This document shows positions 32,457-43,939 of a stretch of 64,000 nt of DNA, one piece after another. The notes under the pieces were generated by a model. That model did no database searches, was not told where the DNA came from, and was given only the letters and a program-made list of their open reading frames with translations. The position numbers and the translations under genes were made by a program. Origin of the DNA: Epinephelus fuscoguttatus (Eukaryota; Chordata; Actinopteri; Perciformes; Serranidae); assembly GCF_011397635.1 (NCBI RefSeq), contig NC_064769.1, positions 40,534,033 to 40,598,032 on the forward strand, in the 5' to 3' direction. Numbering within the stretch: the first letter of the stretch is position 1; every line of letters starts with the position of its first letter.

Positions 32457-33850
32457 CTGAGAGGACCAACACAGACCAGGACTGTAACTGACGGACACAT
32501 TCAGTGATCAATCAACAGTGTCGCACTGAAAGGAGAATTACCACCTTACCAATTCTGTTCCTGAGATATGATGTTAAACATGATGATGTCACAGTCAAGC
32601 TGACCTTTGACCTTTGACCTTCATGATTTTATCCTGTTTGACATTTGTGTGTAGTCGGGTTGCAGCCATGTACCAGCGATATTTACAGTGATATGAAAGT
32701 TATCATAGTCATAGAGTATCATAGAGTTTTTTTTGTCATTAGAGATTTTAACACAAACGTCCAAAAAAACGTCCAACAAAATGTTTCAAGTTTCAGTTCT
32801 TGCAGTAAAATATCTGTTCAACCATTTCGTGATACTCTCTGAGATGGTTATCGTACTATGAGTCTCACACTGTCGCAGCCCAAGTGCGACATTTTGTCAT
32901 AATTAATGATTATGACCTGAGTTAAGGCCAAAACCACGTTTTGTGAGGTCACAGTAACCTAAGTGCATCATGTAAAAAAAGTGCTGGGATGAAGCGCCCT
33001 GCCAACACTTTTCTCTGGAGGGACTGTTTTTATCTTTGATGGCCAGAAGACAAAGGAGGGGGTGTCAGCGTCTGTGATATATCGTCTCATATCCATCACA
33101 GGCCTCATAAACTGGCCTCTAGCACTACCGTAAGAAACCTCGGAGTAACATTTGATCAAGATTTGTCTTTTAATTCTCATTTAAAACAAACCTCACGGAC
33201 TGCATTTTTTCATCTGCGTAATATTGCGAAAATTAGGCCTATCCTGACCCGAAAAGATGCAGAAAAATTGGTCCACGCTTTTGTTACCTCAAGGCTGGAT
33301 TACTGTAACTCTCTATTATCAGGTAGCTCTAGTAAGTCCTTAAAAACTCTCCAGCTAATTCAGAATGCAGCAGCACGTGTACTAACAGGAACTAAGAAAC
33401 GAGATCATATTTCTCCTGTTTTAGCTTCTCTGCACTGGCTCCCTGTAAAATCCAGAATTGAATTTAAAATCCTAGTGTTAACTTATAAAGCTCTAAATGG
33501 TCAAGCTCCGTCATATCTTAGAGAGCTCATAGTGCCATATTATCCCACCAGAACACTGCGCTCTGAGAACGCAGGGTTACTCGTGGTCCCTAAAGTCTCC
33601 AAAAGTAGATCAGGAGCCAGAGCCTTCAGCTATCAGGCTCCTCTCCTGTGGAATCATCTTCCTGTTACGCTCCGGGAGGCAGACACCGTCTCCACATTTA
33701 AGACTAGACTTAAGACTTTCCTCTTTGATAAAGCTTATAGTTAGGGCTGGCTCAGGCTTGCCCTGTACCAGCCCCTAGTTAGGCTGACTTAGGCCTAGTC
33801 TGCCGGAGGACCCCCCTATAATACACTGGGCACCTTCTCTCTCTCTCTCT

Positions 33851-33895
<45 letters not shown>

Positions 33896-34900
33896 ATTGT
33901 GTCATGTGGATTACTGTTAATTTATCATGCTGATCTGTTCTGTACGACATCTATTGCTCGTCTGTCCGTCCTGGAAGAGGGATCCCTCCTCAGTTGCTCT
34001 TCCTGAGGTTTCTACCGTTTTTTCCCCGTTAAAGGGTTTTTTGGGGAGTTTTTCCTGATCAGGTGTGAGGGTCATAAGGACAGAGGGATGTCGTATGCTG
34101 TAAAGCCCTGTGAGGCAAATTGTGATTTGTGATATTGGGCTTTATAAATAAAATTGATTGATTGATTGATTGATAAACTGAATCCAACTGAAATCATGTG
34201 GCGGCAGAATTTGTGACATCATCAAACATCAAACAGTCCAAATAAACAATAATCAGATTTGATCTACAACCTGATCAGAGAGCGTGTCCTGGACTCACCA
34301 TCTCCTGTCCTCCTCCTCCATCAGCTTCATCTCCTCCATCACTCTGTTCAGCTCGTCTCTCTCTGCAGACAGCTCCGCCTGTTTCTGTGTGTTCAGGTCC
34401 ACTGCAACACACACACACACACACAAAACTAAGGAACTACTTTCAGCAGTGGAGTAATAATTACATCTGACAGAGAGCGTGTCTCTTACGTTTGTGTTGG
34501 ATCTGCAGACGTCGAGCCTCCATCACCTCCTCCATCAGTCTGTTTCTGGCCTCTCGCTGCAGTCGGCTCTGCTCCTCTCTTTTAGCCCAAACCTCCTTCA
34601 GTTTCTCCTCCATCAGCTGCTCCGTCTCCTCCTCCTCCCTCCTCTGCTTCTGTAGCTCCTCAGACAAATACTGCCGGTACCTCCGCTGCTCCTCACGCAG
34701 CTCAGCCTGAACAACACAGAGTACAGCGGGGAGGTCGACATGTTTCAGATATTCAAAAACAGGCTGCTCCTCCATCAGCTTTTAGCAAACAGGCTCACGC
34801 TGTGTGGTGGCGAGCCCAAAGGTCTGTCAGGTCAGCTGGAGACGGTTGTTACACAGTCAGTTCACATGTTATAGTCCACATGGTCTCAGGTGTTTTTGAT

Positions 34901-34948
<48 letters not shown>

Positions 34949-37900
34949 TTGTTGTATCTAAACAGTAACGTACTTCATCCATCTGTTGCAGGCTCACTGT
35001 TTCATTTCATGTTATATTCATAATGAACTGTTGTGAAACAGTAGCTTTATAAAGGTTTGATTTTTTTCAGCACTTTAAACTCCTTCATATTATTTCTCAT
35101 GACAGAGGATCCTCCTGGACTAACTACATGGGAGGCTGAGCAGTGTGACGCTAACGGTAAAAACTAAAAGACTCAAAAGCTCCTTTTTTTTTTTTGAAAG
35201 CCTATCATTAACTCTGGGGACCACCCGCCCCCCCACACAGTGACAGTCTGTGATGGGGTTGGCTGTCACAGTGTGTCAGAGAGTCTTTGATGGTTAATCA
35301 CAGGTAAAGTCTGGGATTTACCTTCTTGTGAGCAGCTTCCTGTTTGTCATCAGTTTCCTGTTGGAGCAGCGTCTGCAGGATGTTCATGTCCAGCTGCAGC
35401 TCATCCTGCTGCTCTCGAGCCAGACGCTTCATCTTCAGCCGCAGACACTGATCCAGCTGCCGCCGTCTTCCCTGCTGCTGCTGCAGCGTCGTCTGCTGCT
35501 GGCGCTGCTGCTGCAGCTGCTGCATCTGCTGCTGCTGCAGCTGGTGGAGACAAGATGAGACTCATCTGAGGGGTATTCCAGGTAGGAGGTTCAACAAACT
35601 CTGAGTCTAACCCTGAACTCTGAGTTACCGGTTCCAGAACAGCTGATCTGAGTTAGTTCAGTCAACTCTGAGTATGTTCACTCTGAGTTAAGCCGACAAT
35701 AAAAAGCCATCATCAATGGAGCTCCGACTCCACGATTCACCATGGCAACAGGTCAATAAAAGACAGCGCCTCCATTTTAATCCAGTGGATGTAGAGATAT
35801 TAATGCATGTGTAGCAGACGGTGCACGTTTATCTTTAAAAGAAGAGCCTGAGTCAGAGCGAGGAAAGTGTCAATAAGTTAACCATAAAGTTAATAAAAAA
35901 GTTTATTCATCATTTATCAGACTTACATTTCCTTAATGAAGATAAAGTGGTGGAATCTGACTGTGTATCAGGCTGTAGATACATTACATTATATTAATAA
36001 TATATCATAATATATTTGTTCAGGTTTAATCTGATGGGGAAAAACACAGGAGGCAGAAGATTTCAAACATATAGGCTAGGCTATAGATCAAAGACATAAA
36101 GACATGACTGTAAACTCACAGTCTGACCCAGTAATAATATGTTTGGTGATTTGCACCTGAAAAGACGTTGAGGTTAAAATACAGTAGATTTGAAAATGCT
36201 GCACATCTATTTGTATCTTGACTCAACAGCATTCAGTGACTTTATTTCAGCTACAAATGTAGTAAATGTAAAGACAGTGAAATGCTGCACCATTGCTCAC
36301 TCAGAAATATGAACATATAATCCCCAATATTAGGCTATAGGAGTTATGTTCCATCAGTGCGACCAGTGACATCAGTGATAGAGATCATTAGTCACTGATA
36401 CTACGTGTCTAAAGCTTCATACCCATTTTAACATTTAAATAATTAGACCTACACATTATGTGCAATAAACATGTGGGAGCTGCTCTGACAGACTGACAGT
36501 CTGATCCTTGTGCACAGTGTTATAAAAATAATAAATATAAAAAGGACAGAGGTTTGATTCTGAGCTGAGGGTGAATTCTCGCTGTGTAATATTTGAATGT
36601 AAAGACAAAAGCTGATGTCCAAAGAAATGACTGATGTGCATAAATTCAGTAACTTCAGACAGTCCTGAGTAACAAACTAATATCCAGCAGGATTTAGACT
36701 GTGACAGACGGTAAATCTCCGCTAATGAACGCGCTTTGATACAAGCTTTGACACGGACTGAATGAATGAGGAAATGAAACAGCCTGTAAGAGGGAGGAGA
36801 CAGAGAGAAACCTAACCAGCGAGCAGGTTATGTTCACAGACTCAGTTGCCATGGTGACTGACTCAGAGTTTGATCTACCTCTCTTTCTGGAACTGAAAAC
36901 CCAGAGTTTCCCTCATTTCATGCTCAACATACTCAGAGTTTTCACTAAACCCGCTTTCTGGAATACCCCTCTGGACAACAACAACACTTCACTGTTATTA
37001 ATTGATTATTCTGAAAATGAATGCATCTCATGATAAGTCATTTAATCTTGCTGGTGTTTACAGACCACCATCGGCTGTTGCTGGTGCGATTGGTGCTTTG
37101 GCTGATTTGCTCACTCAGTTTGAGCATTCTGAGCTACTGATCCTGGGTGACCTAAACCAGACCTGGTTGTCAAATGATTCATCCAGTTTAAAGTAGTTGT
37201 GTGCAAATTTCAATCTGTCACAACTGAAGAACCAATTAGACCAAATTTAAAGGACCCATCAAAGTCTACCCTGATTAACTTCATTGTTTCAAATAGGAAG
37301 GAAAACATGACTGCTTGTCCTAAGCACAAAGCTTTCTGTAATAGTTTTTAAAGAGGATGAAACTTCTTGTAATAGTTTCTAAAGAGAATGAAACTTTTGG
37401 TAATAGTTTTTAAAGAGGATGAAACTTTTGGTAATAATTTTTAATGAGAATGAAACTTTTTGTAATAGTTTTTAAAGAGAATGAAACTTTTTGTAATAGT
37501 TTCTAATGAGAATGAAACTTTTGGTAATAGTTTTTAAAGAGAATGAAACTTTTTGTAATAGTTTCTAATGAGAATGAAACTTTTGGTAATAGTTTTTAAA
37601 GAGAATGAAACTTTTGGTAACAATTTTTAAAGAGAATGAAACTTTTTGTAATAGTTTCTAATGAGAATGAAACTTTTGGTAATAGTTTTTAATGAGAATG
37701 AAACTTTTGGTAATAATTTTTAAAGAGAATGAAACTTTTGGTAATAGTTTTTAAAGAGGATGAAACTTTTGGTAATAGTTTTTAATGAGAATGAAACTTT
37801 TGGTAATAGTTTTTAAAGAGAATGAAACTTTTTGTAATAGTTTCTAATGAGAATGAAACTTTTGGTAATAGTTTTTAATGAGAATGAAACTTTTGGTAAT

Positions 37901-40900
37901 AATTTTTAAAGAGGATGAAACTTTTTATAATAGTTTTTAAAGAGAATGAAACTTTTTGTAATAGTTTTTAAAGACAGTGAAACTTTTGGTAATAGTTTTT
38001 AAAGAGAATGAAACTTTTGGTAAAAGTTTTTAATGAGAATGAAACTTTTTGTAAGAGTTTTTAAAGAGGATGAAACTTTTTGTAATAGTTTCTAATGAGA
38101 ATGAAACTTTTTGTAATAGTTTTTAAAGAGGATGAAACTTTTGGTAATAATTTTTAATGAGAATGAAACTTTTTGTAATAGTTTCTAATGAGAATGAAAC
38201 TTTTTGTAATAGTTTTTAAAGAGAATAAAACTTTTTGTAATAGTTTTTAAAGAGAACGAAACTTTTGGTAATAGTTTTTAAAGAGAATGAAACTTTTGGT
38301 AATAGTTTTTAATGAGAATGAAACTTTTGGTAATAGTTTTTAATGAGAATGAAACTTTTCGTAATAATTTTTAAAGAGGTTGAAACTTTTTATAATAGTT
38401 TTTAAAGAGAATGAAACTTTTGGTAATAGTTTTTAATGAGAATGAAACTTTTGGTAATAGTTTTTAAAGAGAATGAAACTTTTGGTAAAAGTTTTTAATG
38501 AGAATGAAACTTTTTGTAAGAGTTTTTAAAGAGGATGGAACTTTTTGTAATAATTTTTAATGAGAATGAAACTTTTGGTAATAATTTTTAAAGAGAATGA
38601 AACTTTTTGTAATAGTTTCTAATGAGAATGAAACTTTTTGTAATAGTTTTTAAAGAGAATGAAACTTTTGGTAATAATTTTTAAAGAGAATGAAACTTTT
38701 GGTAATAGTTTTTAAAGAGGATGAAACTTTTGGTAAAACATTTTTAATGAGAATGAAACTTTTTGTAATAGTTTCTAATGAGAATGAAACTTTTTGTAAT
38801 AGTTTTTAAAGAGAATAAAACTTTTTGTAATAGTTTCTAATGAGAATGAAACTTTTGGTAATAGTTTTTAATGAGAATGAAACTTTTGGTAATAATTTTT
38901 AAAGAGAAGGAAACTTTTGTAATAGTTTTAAAGAGGAATGAAACTTTTGTAATAGTTTTTAAAGAGAATGAAACTTTTGTAATAGTTTTTAATGAGTATG
39001 AAACTTTTGGTAATAATTTTTAATGAGAATGAAACTTTTGGTAATAGTTTTTAAAGAGAATGAAACTTTTTGTAATAGTTTCTAATGAGAATGAAACTTT
39101 TGGTGATAGTTTTTAATGAGAATGAAACTTTGGTAATAATTTTTAAAGAGAATGAAACTTTTTATAATAGTTTTTAAAGAGAATGAAACTTTTGGTAATA
39201 GTTTTTAATGAGAATGAAACTTTTGGTAATAATTTTTAAAGAGAATGAAACTTTTGGTAATAGTTTTTAAAGAGGATGAAACTTTTGGTAATAGTTTCTA
39301 ATGAGAATGAAACTTTCTGTAATAGTTTCTAATGAGAATGAAACTTTTTGTAAGAGTTTTTAAAGAGGTTGAAACTTTTTATAATAGTTTTTAATGAGAA
39401 TGAAACTTTTTGTAATAGTTTTTAATGAGAATGAAACTTTTTGTAATAGTTTCTAATGAGAATGAAACTTTCTGTAAGAGTTTTTAAAGAGGTTGAAACT
39501 TTTTATAATAGTTTTTAATGAGAATGAAACTTTTTGTAATAGTTTTTAAAGACAGTGAAACTTTTGGTAATAGTTTTTAAAGAGAATGAAACTTTTTGTA
39601 ATAGTTTCTAATGAGAATGAAACTTTTTGTAATAGTTTTTAAAGAGGATGAAACTTTTTGTAATAGTTTCTAATGAGAATGAAACTTTTTGTAATAGTTT
39701 TTAATGAGAATGAAACTTTTGGTAATAGTTTTTAATGAGAATGAAACTTTTCGTAATAATTTCTAATGAGAATGTAATGCATTTACAATAGTTTTTAAAG
39801 AGGTGAAACTTTTATAATAGTTTTTAAAGAGAATGAAACTTTTTTGTAATAGTTTTTAAGAGAATGAAACTTTTGGTAATAGTTTTTAATGAGAATGAAA
39901 CTCCTCTGCTTGTAATAGTTTTTAATGAGAATGAAACTTTTGTAATAATTTTTAATGAGAATGAAACTTTTATCAATATTTTTAAAGAGAATGAAACTTT
40001 TTGTAATAGTTTCTAATGAGAATGAAACTTTTTGTAATCGTTTTTAATGAGAATGAAACTTTTGGTAATACTTTTTAAAGAGAATGAAACTTTTGGTAAT
40101 AGTTTTAAGAGAATGAAACTTTGTGAAACATTTTTAAAGAGAATGAAACTTTTTGTAATAGTTTCTAATGAGAATGAAACTTTTTGTAATAGTTTTTAAA
40201 GAGAATAAAACTTTTTGTAATAGTTTCTAATGAGAATGAAACTTTTGGTAATAGTTTTTAATGAGAATGAAACTTTTGGTAATAATTTTTAAAGAGAATG
40301 AAACTTTTTGTAATAGTTTTTAAAGAGGATGAAACTTTTTGTAATAATTTTTAAAGAGAATGAAACTTTTTGTAATAGTTTTTAAAGAGGATGAAACTTT
40401 TGGTAATAATTTTTAATGAGAATGAAACTTTTGGTAATAGTTTTTAAAGAGAATGAAACTTTTTGTAATAGTTTCTAATGAGAATGAAACTTTTGGTGAT
40501 AGTTTTTAATGAGAATGAAACTTTGGTAATAATTTTTAAAGAGAATGAAACTTTTTGTAATAGTTTTTAAAGAGAATGAAACTTTTTGTAATAGTTTCTA
40601 ATGAGAATGAAACTTTTGGTGATAGTTTTTAATGAGAATGAAACTTTTGGTAATAGTTTTTAAAGAGGATGAAACTTTTGGTAATAGTTTCTAATGAGAA
40701 TGAAACTTTCTGTAATAGTTTCTAATGAGAATGAAACTTTCAGAATGAAACGAATGAAACTTTAATAGTTTGATGGAGACAGACAGGTGGGGACAGACAT
40801 GACAGACAGATGGGGACAGACAGGTGACAGACAGGATGGGACAGACAGGTGGGGACAGACAGTGATGGAGACAGACAGGATGGGGACAGACAGGTGGGGA

Positions 40901-43602
40901 CAGACAGACAGGACGGGGGACAGGTGGGTGACAGGTGGTGGGGAGACACAGGTGGGGACAGACAGATGAGACAGACAGTTGCTGATATGGGGACAGACAG
41001 ATGGGGACAGACAGATGAGACAGACATGAGACAGACAGGTGACAGACAGATGGAGACAGACACGTGGGGACAGACAGGTGGGGACAGACAGTTGGTGACA
41101 GACAGTTGGTGACAGACAGGTGGGGACAGACAGGTGGGGACAGACAGATGGGGACAGACAGGTGGGGACAGACAGATGGAGACAGACAGGTGGGGACAGA
41201 CAGATGGAGACAGACAAGTGGGGACAGACAGGTGGGGACAGACAGGTGGAGACAGACAGATGGGGACAGACATCTGGGGACAGACAGGTGGGACAGACAG
41301 ATGGAGACAGACAGGTGGGGACAGACAGATGGAGACAGTCGACAGGTGGGGACAGACAGATCAGACAGTCAGACAGGTAGACATGAGGACAGACAGATGG
41401 AGACAGACAGGTGGGGACAGACAGATGGGGACAGACAGATGGAGACAGACAAGTGGGGACAGACAGGTGGGGACAGACAGATGGAGACAGACAGGTGGGG
41501 ACAGACAGTTGGGGACAGACAGATGGAGACAGACAGGTGGGGACAGACAGGTGGGGACAGACAGAGGGAGACAGGTGGGGACAGACAGTTGGGGACAGAC
41601 AGGTGGGGACAGACAGATGGAGACAGACAGGTGGGGACAGACAGTTGGGGACAGACAGATGGAGACAGACAGGTGGGGACAGACAGATGGAGACAGACAG
41701 GTGGGGACAGACAGGTGGGGACAGACAGATGGAGACAGACAGGTGGGGACAGACAGGTGGGGACAGACAGATGGAGACAGACAGGTGGGGACAGACAGGT
41801 GGGGACAGACAGATGGAGACAGACAGGTGGGGACAGACAGGTGGGGACAGACAGATGGAGACAGACAGGTGGGGACAGACAGGTGGGGACAGACAGATGG
41901 AGACAGACAGGTGGGGACAGACAGGTGGAGACAGACAGGTGGGGACAGACAGGTGGGGACAGACAAGTGGGGACAGACAGGTGGGGACAGACAGATGGAG
42001 ACAGACAGGTGGGGAGAGACAGGTGGGGACAGACAGATGGAGACAGACAGGTGGGGACAGACAGATGGAGACAGACAGGTGGGGACAGACAGGTGGGGAC
42101 AGACAGGTGGGGACAGACAGGTGGGGACAGACAGGTGGGGACAGACAGATGGAGACAGACAGATGGAGACAGACAAGTGGGGACAGACAGGTGGGGACAG
42201 ATAGGTGGGGACAGACAGGTGGGGACAGACAGGTGGGGACAGACAGGTGGGGACAGATAGGTGGGGACGGACAGATGGAGACAGACAGGTGGGGACAGAC
42301 AGGTGGGGACAGACAGATGGAGACAGACAAGTGGGGACAGACAGGTGGGGACAGATAGGTGGGGACGGACAGGTGGGGACAGACAGGTGGGGACAGATAG
42401 GTGGGGACGGACAGATGGAGACAGACAGGTGGGGACAGACAGATGGAGACAGACAGAGTAATTGTACACTGTGATATTGCTTCTTTTGCTCCAGTAAAGA
42501 TCTGAGAACTCGTGCCCGCTGTAGAGAGACATTATGAGACCAGACGAGGTAAAAGTGTCCCTCCACAGACGAACCTGTCCCTCCTCTCGTCCACGTGGAT
42601 CTTCTGTTGGTCCAGAGCAGCTCGGACTTGTCTCTCGATGGTTCCTGTCAGGAAACGGCGCTCTGAACTCTTCAGCCATGAAGTCTTGATGTCACAGCTC
42701 CGCTGGGACTTAGCGAAGTCCAGGACTTTGTCTCGAGCAGCGTCTTGTTTCTGTCTGTCCAGGATCAGCTGGTCCGCAGGTCTCTGGGACGGGAACTTTG
42801 CTCTCTGAGACAAAACAAAGACATTCATTATAATCTGAGATTTGAATTAACTACTACAGGAGGACTGTCCCGTCCTGTCCACACCCACCAATCATGTCTG
42901 ACAAAGACTTTAATAACTCACTGAGCAGCACGTTAGCTTTAAATTATTAAATAATATGAAATCATATGATGCATGTTAATAAATATAAATGTATTTGTGA
43001 TTTATTTTCTCGTCTGTATCGATTAGTATTTCTGTAACTGAATTTATGCACAATAAAGACAGTTGGGAAAAAAACACTTCCACTGTTATGCTGTTGCTAC
43101 GGCAACAGCTTTGGTCCGTGTTTACTTCCTGTCAGCTGATGCATCAACAAACATTCCGACAGGAAACACAGAGACGCATTTAAGGTTCATGTTGCCACGT
43201 TACAAAAGATGTTTCACAAAAACTAATTCAAGTCAACCAGCTGCAGAGGACACAACATGAATCCACCCACAGTCTGTTAGCTCCATGCTAACTCATAATG
43301 GGAGTTATCATAAACGCGCTAACGCAAATTAGCATCGCGAGAACACGATCGTAATAAACGGTTTGAGTTCACCTGAACATTAAACAACATGTTTGATCTC
43401 ATTTACAGACATGGCGTCCTCTGCTCTGCTGATGACGTCACACCGTCAGCTCGGTACTGCTGTTACTGTGATCCCCGTGGACTGTTTGTCCGGTCCCGCC
43501 CCTCGTGATGAGTGGAGCGTGTCGGTGTCTCACCACGGCCACGGAGTGAGGCGTCGGTCCCGTTATCTCCCGACATCTTGTTCTTCTTTGACTCAGCAGC
43601 AT
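32165..43602 (-). CDS. cfap53: Cilia- and flagella-associated protein 53; both ends present, centre missing
   Basis: Coiled-coil protein of motile cilia and centriolar satellites, needed for left-right asymmetry (family knowledge). Exon 1 (MLLSQRRTRCREITGPTP) aligns with the family start (SQR..VQREVKGPTP). Exon 2 carries SSERRFL and KIHVDERRDR. The last four exons carry the C-terminal coiled coil (LQEEADKK-like, EARNRLMEEVMEARRLQIQ). Roughly 170 residues expected between exon 2 and the exon at 35322 are not found; that interval holds a transposon, a LINE scrap and two minisatellites. Either the exons were lost in assembly or the gene is damaged. Upstream lies an X-box. It neighbours myo5b as in human 18q21. 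Confidence 0.85.
32545..32960. repeat. Fragments of the dispersed TGACCTTTGACCT repeat
   Basis: Triple half-site TGACCTTTGACCTTTGACCT at 32601-32620 and a second piece at 32885-32960. Lies in the last cfap53 intron. Confidence 0.8.
33100..34175 (+). mobile_element. L2-like LINE, 3' part with intact C-terminal frame
   Basis: Reads NLGVTFDQDLSFNSHLKQTS, RLDYCNSLLSG, LQLIQNAAARVLTGTKKRDH and ISPVLASLHWLPVKSRIEFK, the end of a non-LTR RT ORF, with a stop after FLFDKAYS at 33744. The 3' UTR has a CT-rich run (33835-33890) and ends in AAATAAAATTGATTGATTGA. 5'-truncated insertion in a cfap53 intron. Confidence 0.88.
34299..34401 (-). CDS. cfap53: cfap53 penultimate exon
   Basis: LDLNTQKQAELSAERDELNR then VMEEMKLMEEEDRR. 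Acceptor TTGCAG next to a short (GT)n tract, donor GTGAGT. Confidence 0.88.
34490..34706 (-). CDS. cfap53: cfap53 coiled-coil exon
   Basis: AELREEQRRYRQYLSEELQK through EARNRLMEEVMEARRLQIQ. Acceptor GTTCAG, donor GTAAGA, phase 1 out. Strong match to the family C-terminal coiled coil. Confidence 0.9.
34903..34945. repeat. (AC)n microsatellite
   Basis: About 21 units in a cfap53 intron. Confidence 0.97.
35322..35540 (-). CDS. cfap53: cfap53 coiled-coil exon (Gln-rich)
   Basis: Reads a Gln-rich start then LKMKRLAREQQDELQLDMNI and LLQQETDDKQEAAHKK, matching the family stretch ending LQEEADKKK. Donor GTAAAT; acceptor CACCAG is the best of several CAGs. Confidence 0.82.
35569..36970. mobile_element. 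Non-autonomous PIF/Harbinger-like transposon with TIRs and CTG target duplication
   Basis: Terminal inverted repeats AGGGGTATTCCAG (35569-35581) and CTGGAATACCCCT (36958-36970). CTG flanks both sides (35566-35568, 36971-36973), a 3-bp duplication as in Harbinger. The 1.4-kb interior has no transposase. Right end shares about 190 bases with 18398-18586. Contains GTTGCCATGGTGAC (36845-36858), the reverse complement of an X-box. Confidence 0.75.
36985..37330 (+). mobile_element. LINE endonuclease fragment
   Basis: Reads VYRPPSAVAGAIGALADLLT then SELLILGDLN, the central AP-endonuclease motifs; frameshifted after SNDSSSLK. Abuts the 31-bp minisatellite. Confidence 0.65.
37331..40765. repeat. 31-bp AT-rich minisatellite, about 110 copies
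   Basis: Unit GTAATAGTTTTTAAAGAGAA plus TGAAACTTTTG, with AAAGAG/AATGAG, TTTTTA/TTTCTA and GGTAAT/TGTAAT variants in mixed order. Each unit has T- and A-tracts spaced by 31 bases (about three helical turns). Occupies the interval where central cfap53 exons are expected. Confidence 0.97.
40772..42457. repeat. 14-bp G-rich minisatellite, about 120 copies
   Basis: Alternating ACAGACAGGTGGGG and ACAGACAGATGGAG units. Three 14-bp units make 42 bases, so all frames stay open; the long open frames on both strands are artefacts. Ends against cfap53 exon 3. Confidence 0.97.
42466..42528 (-). CDS. cfap53: cfap53 exon 3, start only; runs into a minisatellite
   Basis: After a CTCTCTACAG acceptor-like tract the strand reads RARVLRSLLEQKKQYH, resembling LRELLALEENEYF of the family. 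About 60 bases in, it becomes the CAGACAGGTGGGG repeat. The exact acceptor is unclear: the strong one gives a wrong frame, and a later TTCTCAG gives R-SLLEQKKQYH. Confidence 0.45.
42575..42804 (-). CDS. cfap53: cfap53 coding exon 2
   Basis: Starts RAKFPSQRPADQLI after a TCTCAG acceptor and ends HVDERRDR at an AG|GTTCGT donor. Matches the VRSKPP..SSERDRL..NIEERRNK region of the family. Confidence 0.87.
43534..43602 (-). CDS. cfap53: cfap53 coding exon 1
   Basis: 23 codons, MLLSQRRTRCREITGPTPHS then VAV, phase 0 GTGAGA donor. The ATG at 43600-43602 is chosen from the match to the family N-terminus. Confidence 0.85.
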
Positions 43603-43652
43603 TTTAAACAGCTGATCTTCAGTCTCTCTGCAGTCACACACACGGGCTGCAC

Positions 43653-43666
43653 GTAGCCATGGCAAC
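43653..43666 (-). promoter_or_regulatory. X-box (RFX site) in the cfap53 promoter
   Basis: GTAGCCATGGCAAC fits the X-box consensus GTNRCC-N(0-3)-RGYAAC at every position and lies 51 bases upstream of the cfap53 ATG. RFX factors switch on ciliary genes through such sites close to the start. Confidence 0.75.
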
Positions 43667-43939
43667 CACAAACACACCTGGACTAACTTCCGTTTCCGTT
43701 TTTCCTTTGGGGCCGTTCTTTACTTATCTTAACTTTTAATATTAAATGTGTTTTATTAATTTACAGTTTCTGGCTATGATAAATGGTTTTAAAGAAAACG
43801 TGCCATGTTTTCTATTCAAATCTGCAGTAAGATAAATACAAACATTTAAATTTGTGTGCGCCTCCACTAAGCCAAAACAGGGAGAACAGGACGAGACGAA
43901 CTGCAGGAGGTGTGAGGGGTCAGCTGATGGCGGATCCGG

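Noticed and set aside
37331-40765. CRISPR-like array
   Set aside because: Units are contiguous without spacers and the genome is vertebrate.
40740-42679. Several open frames of 300-520 codons (CLSPPVCPHLSV and GDRQVGTDRW repeats)
   Set aside because: The 14-bp repeat is open in most frames; low complexity and mutually overlapping on both strands.
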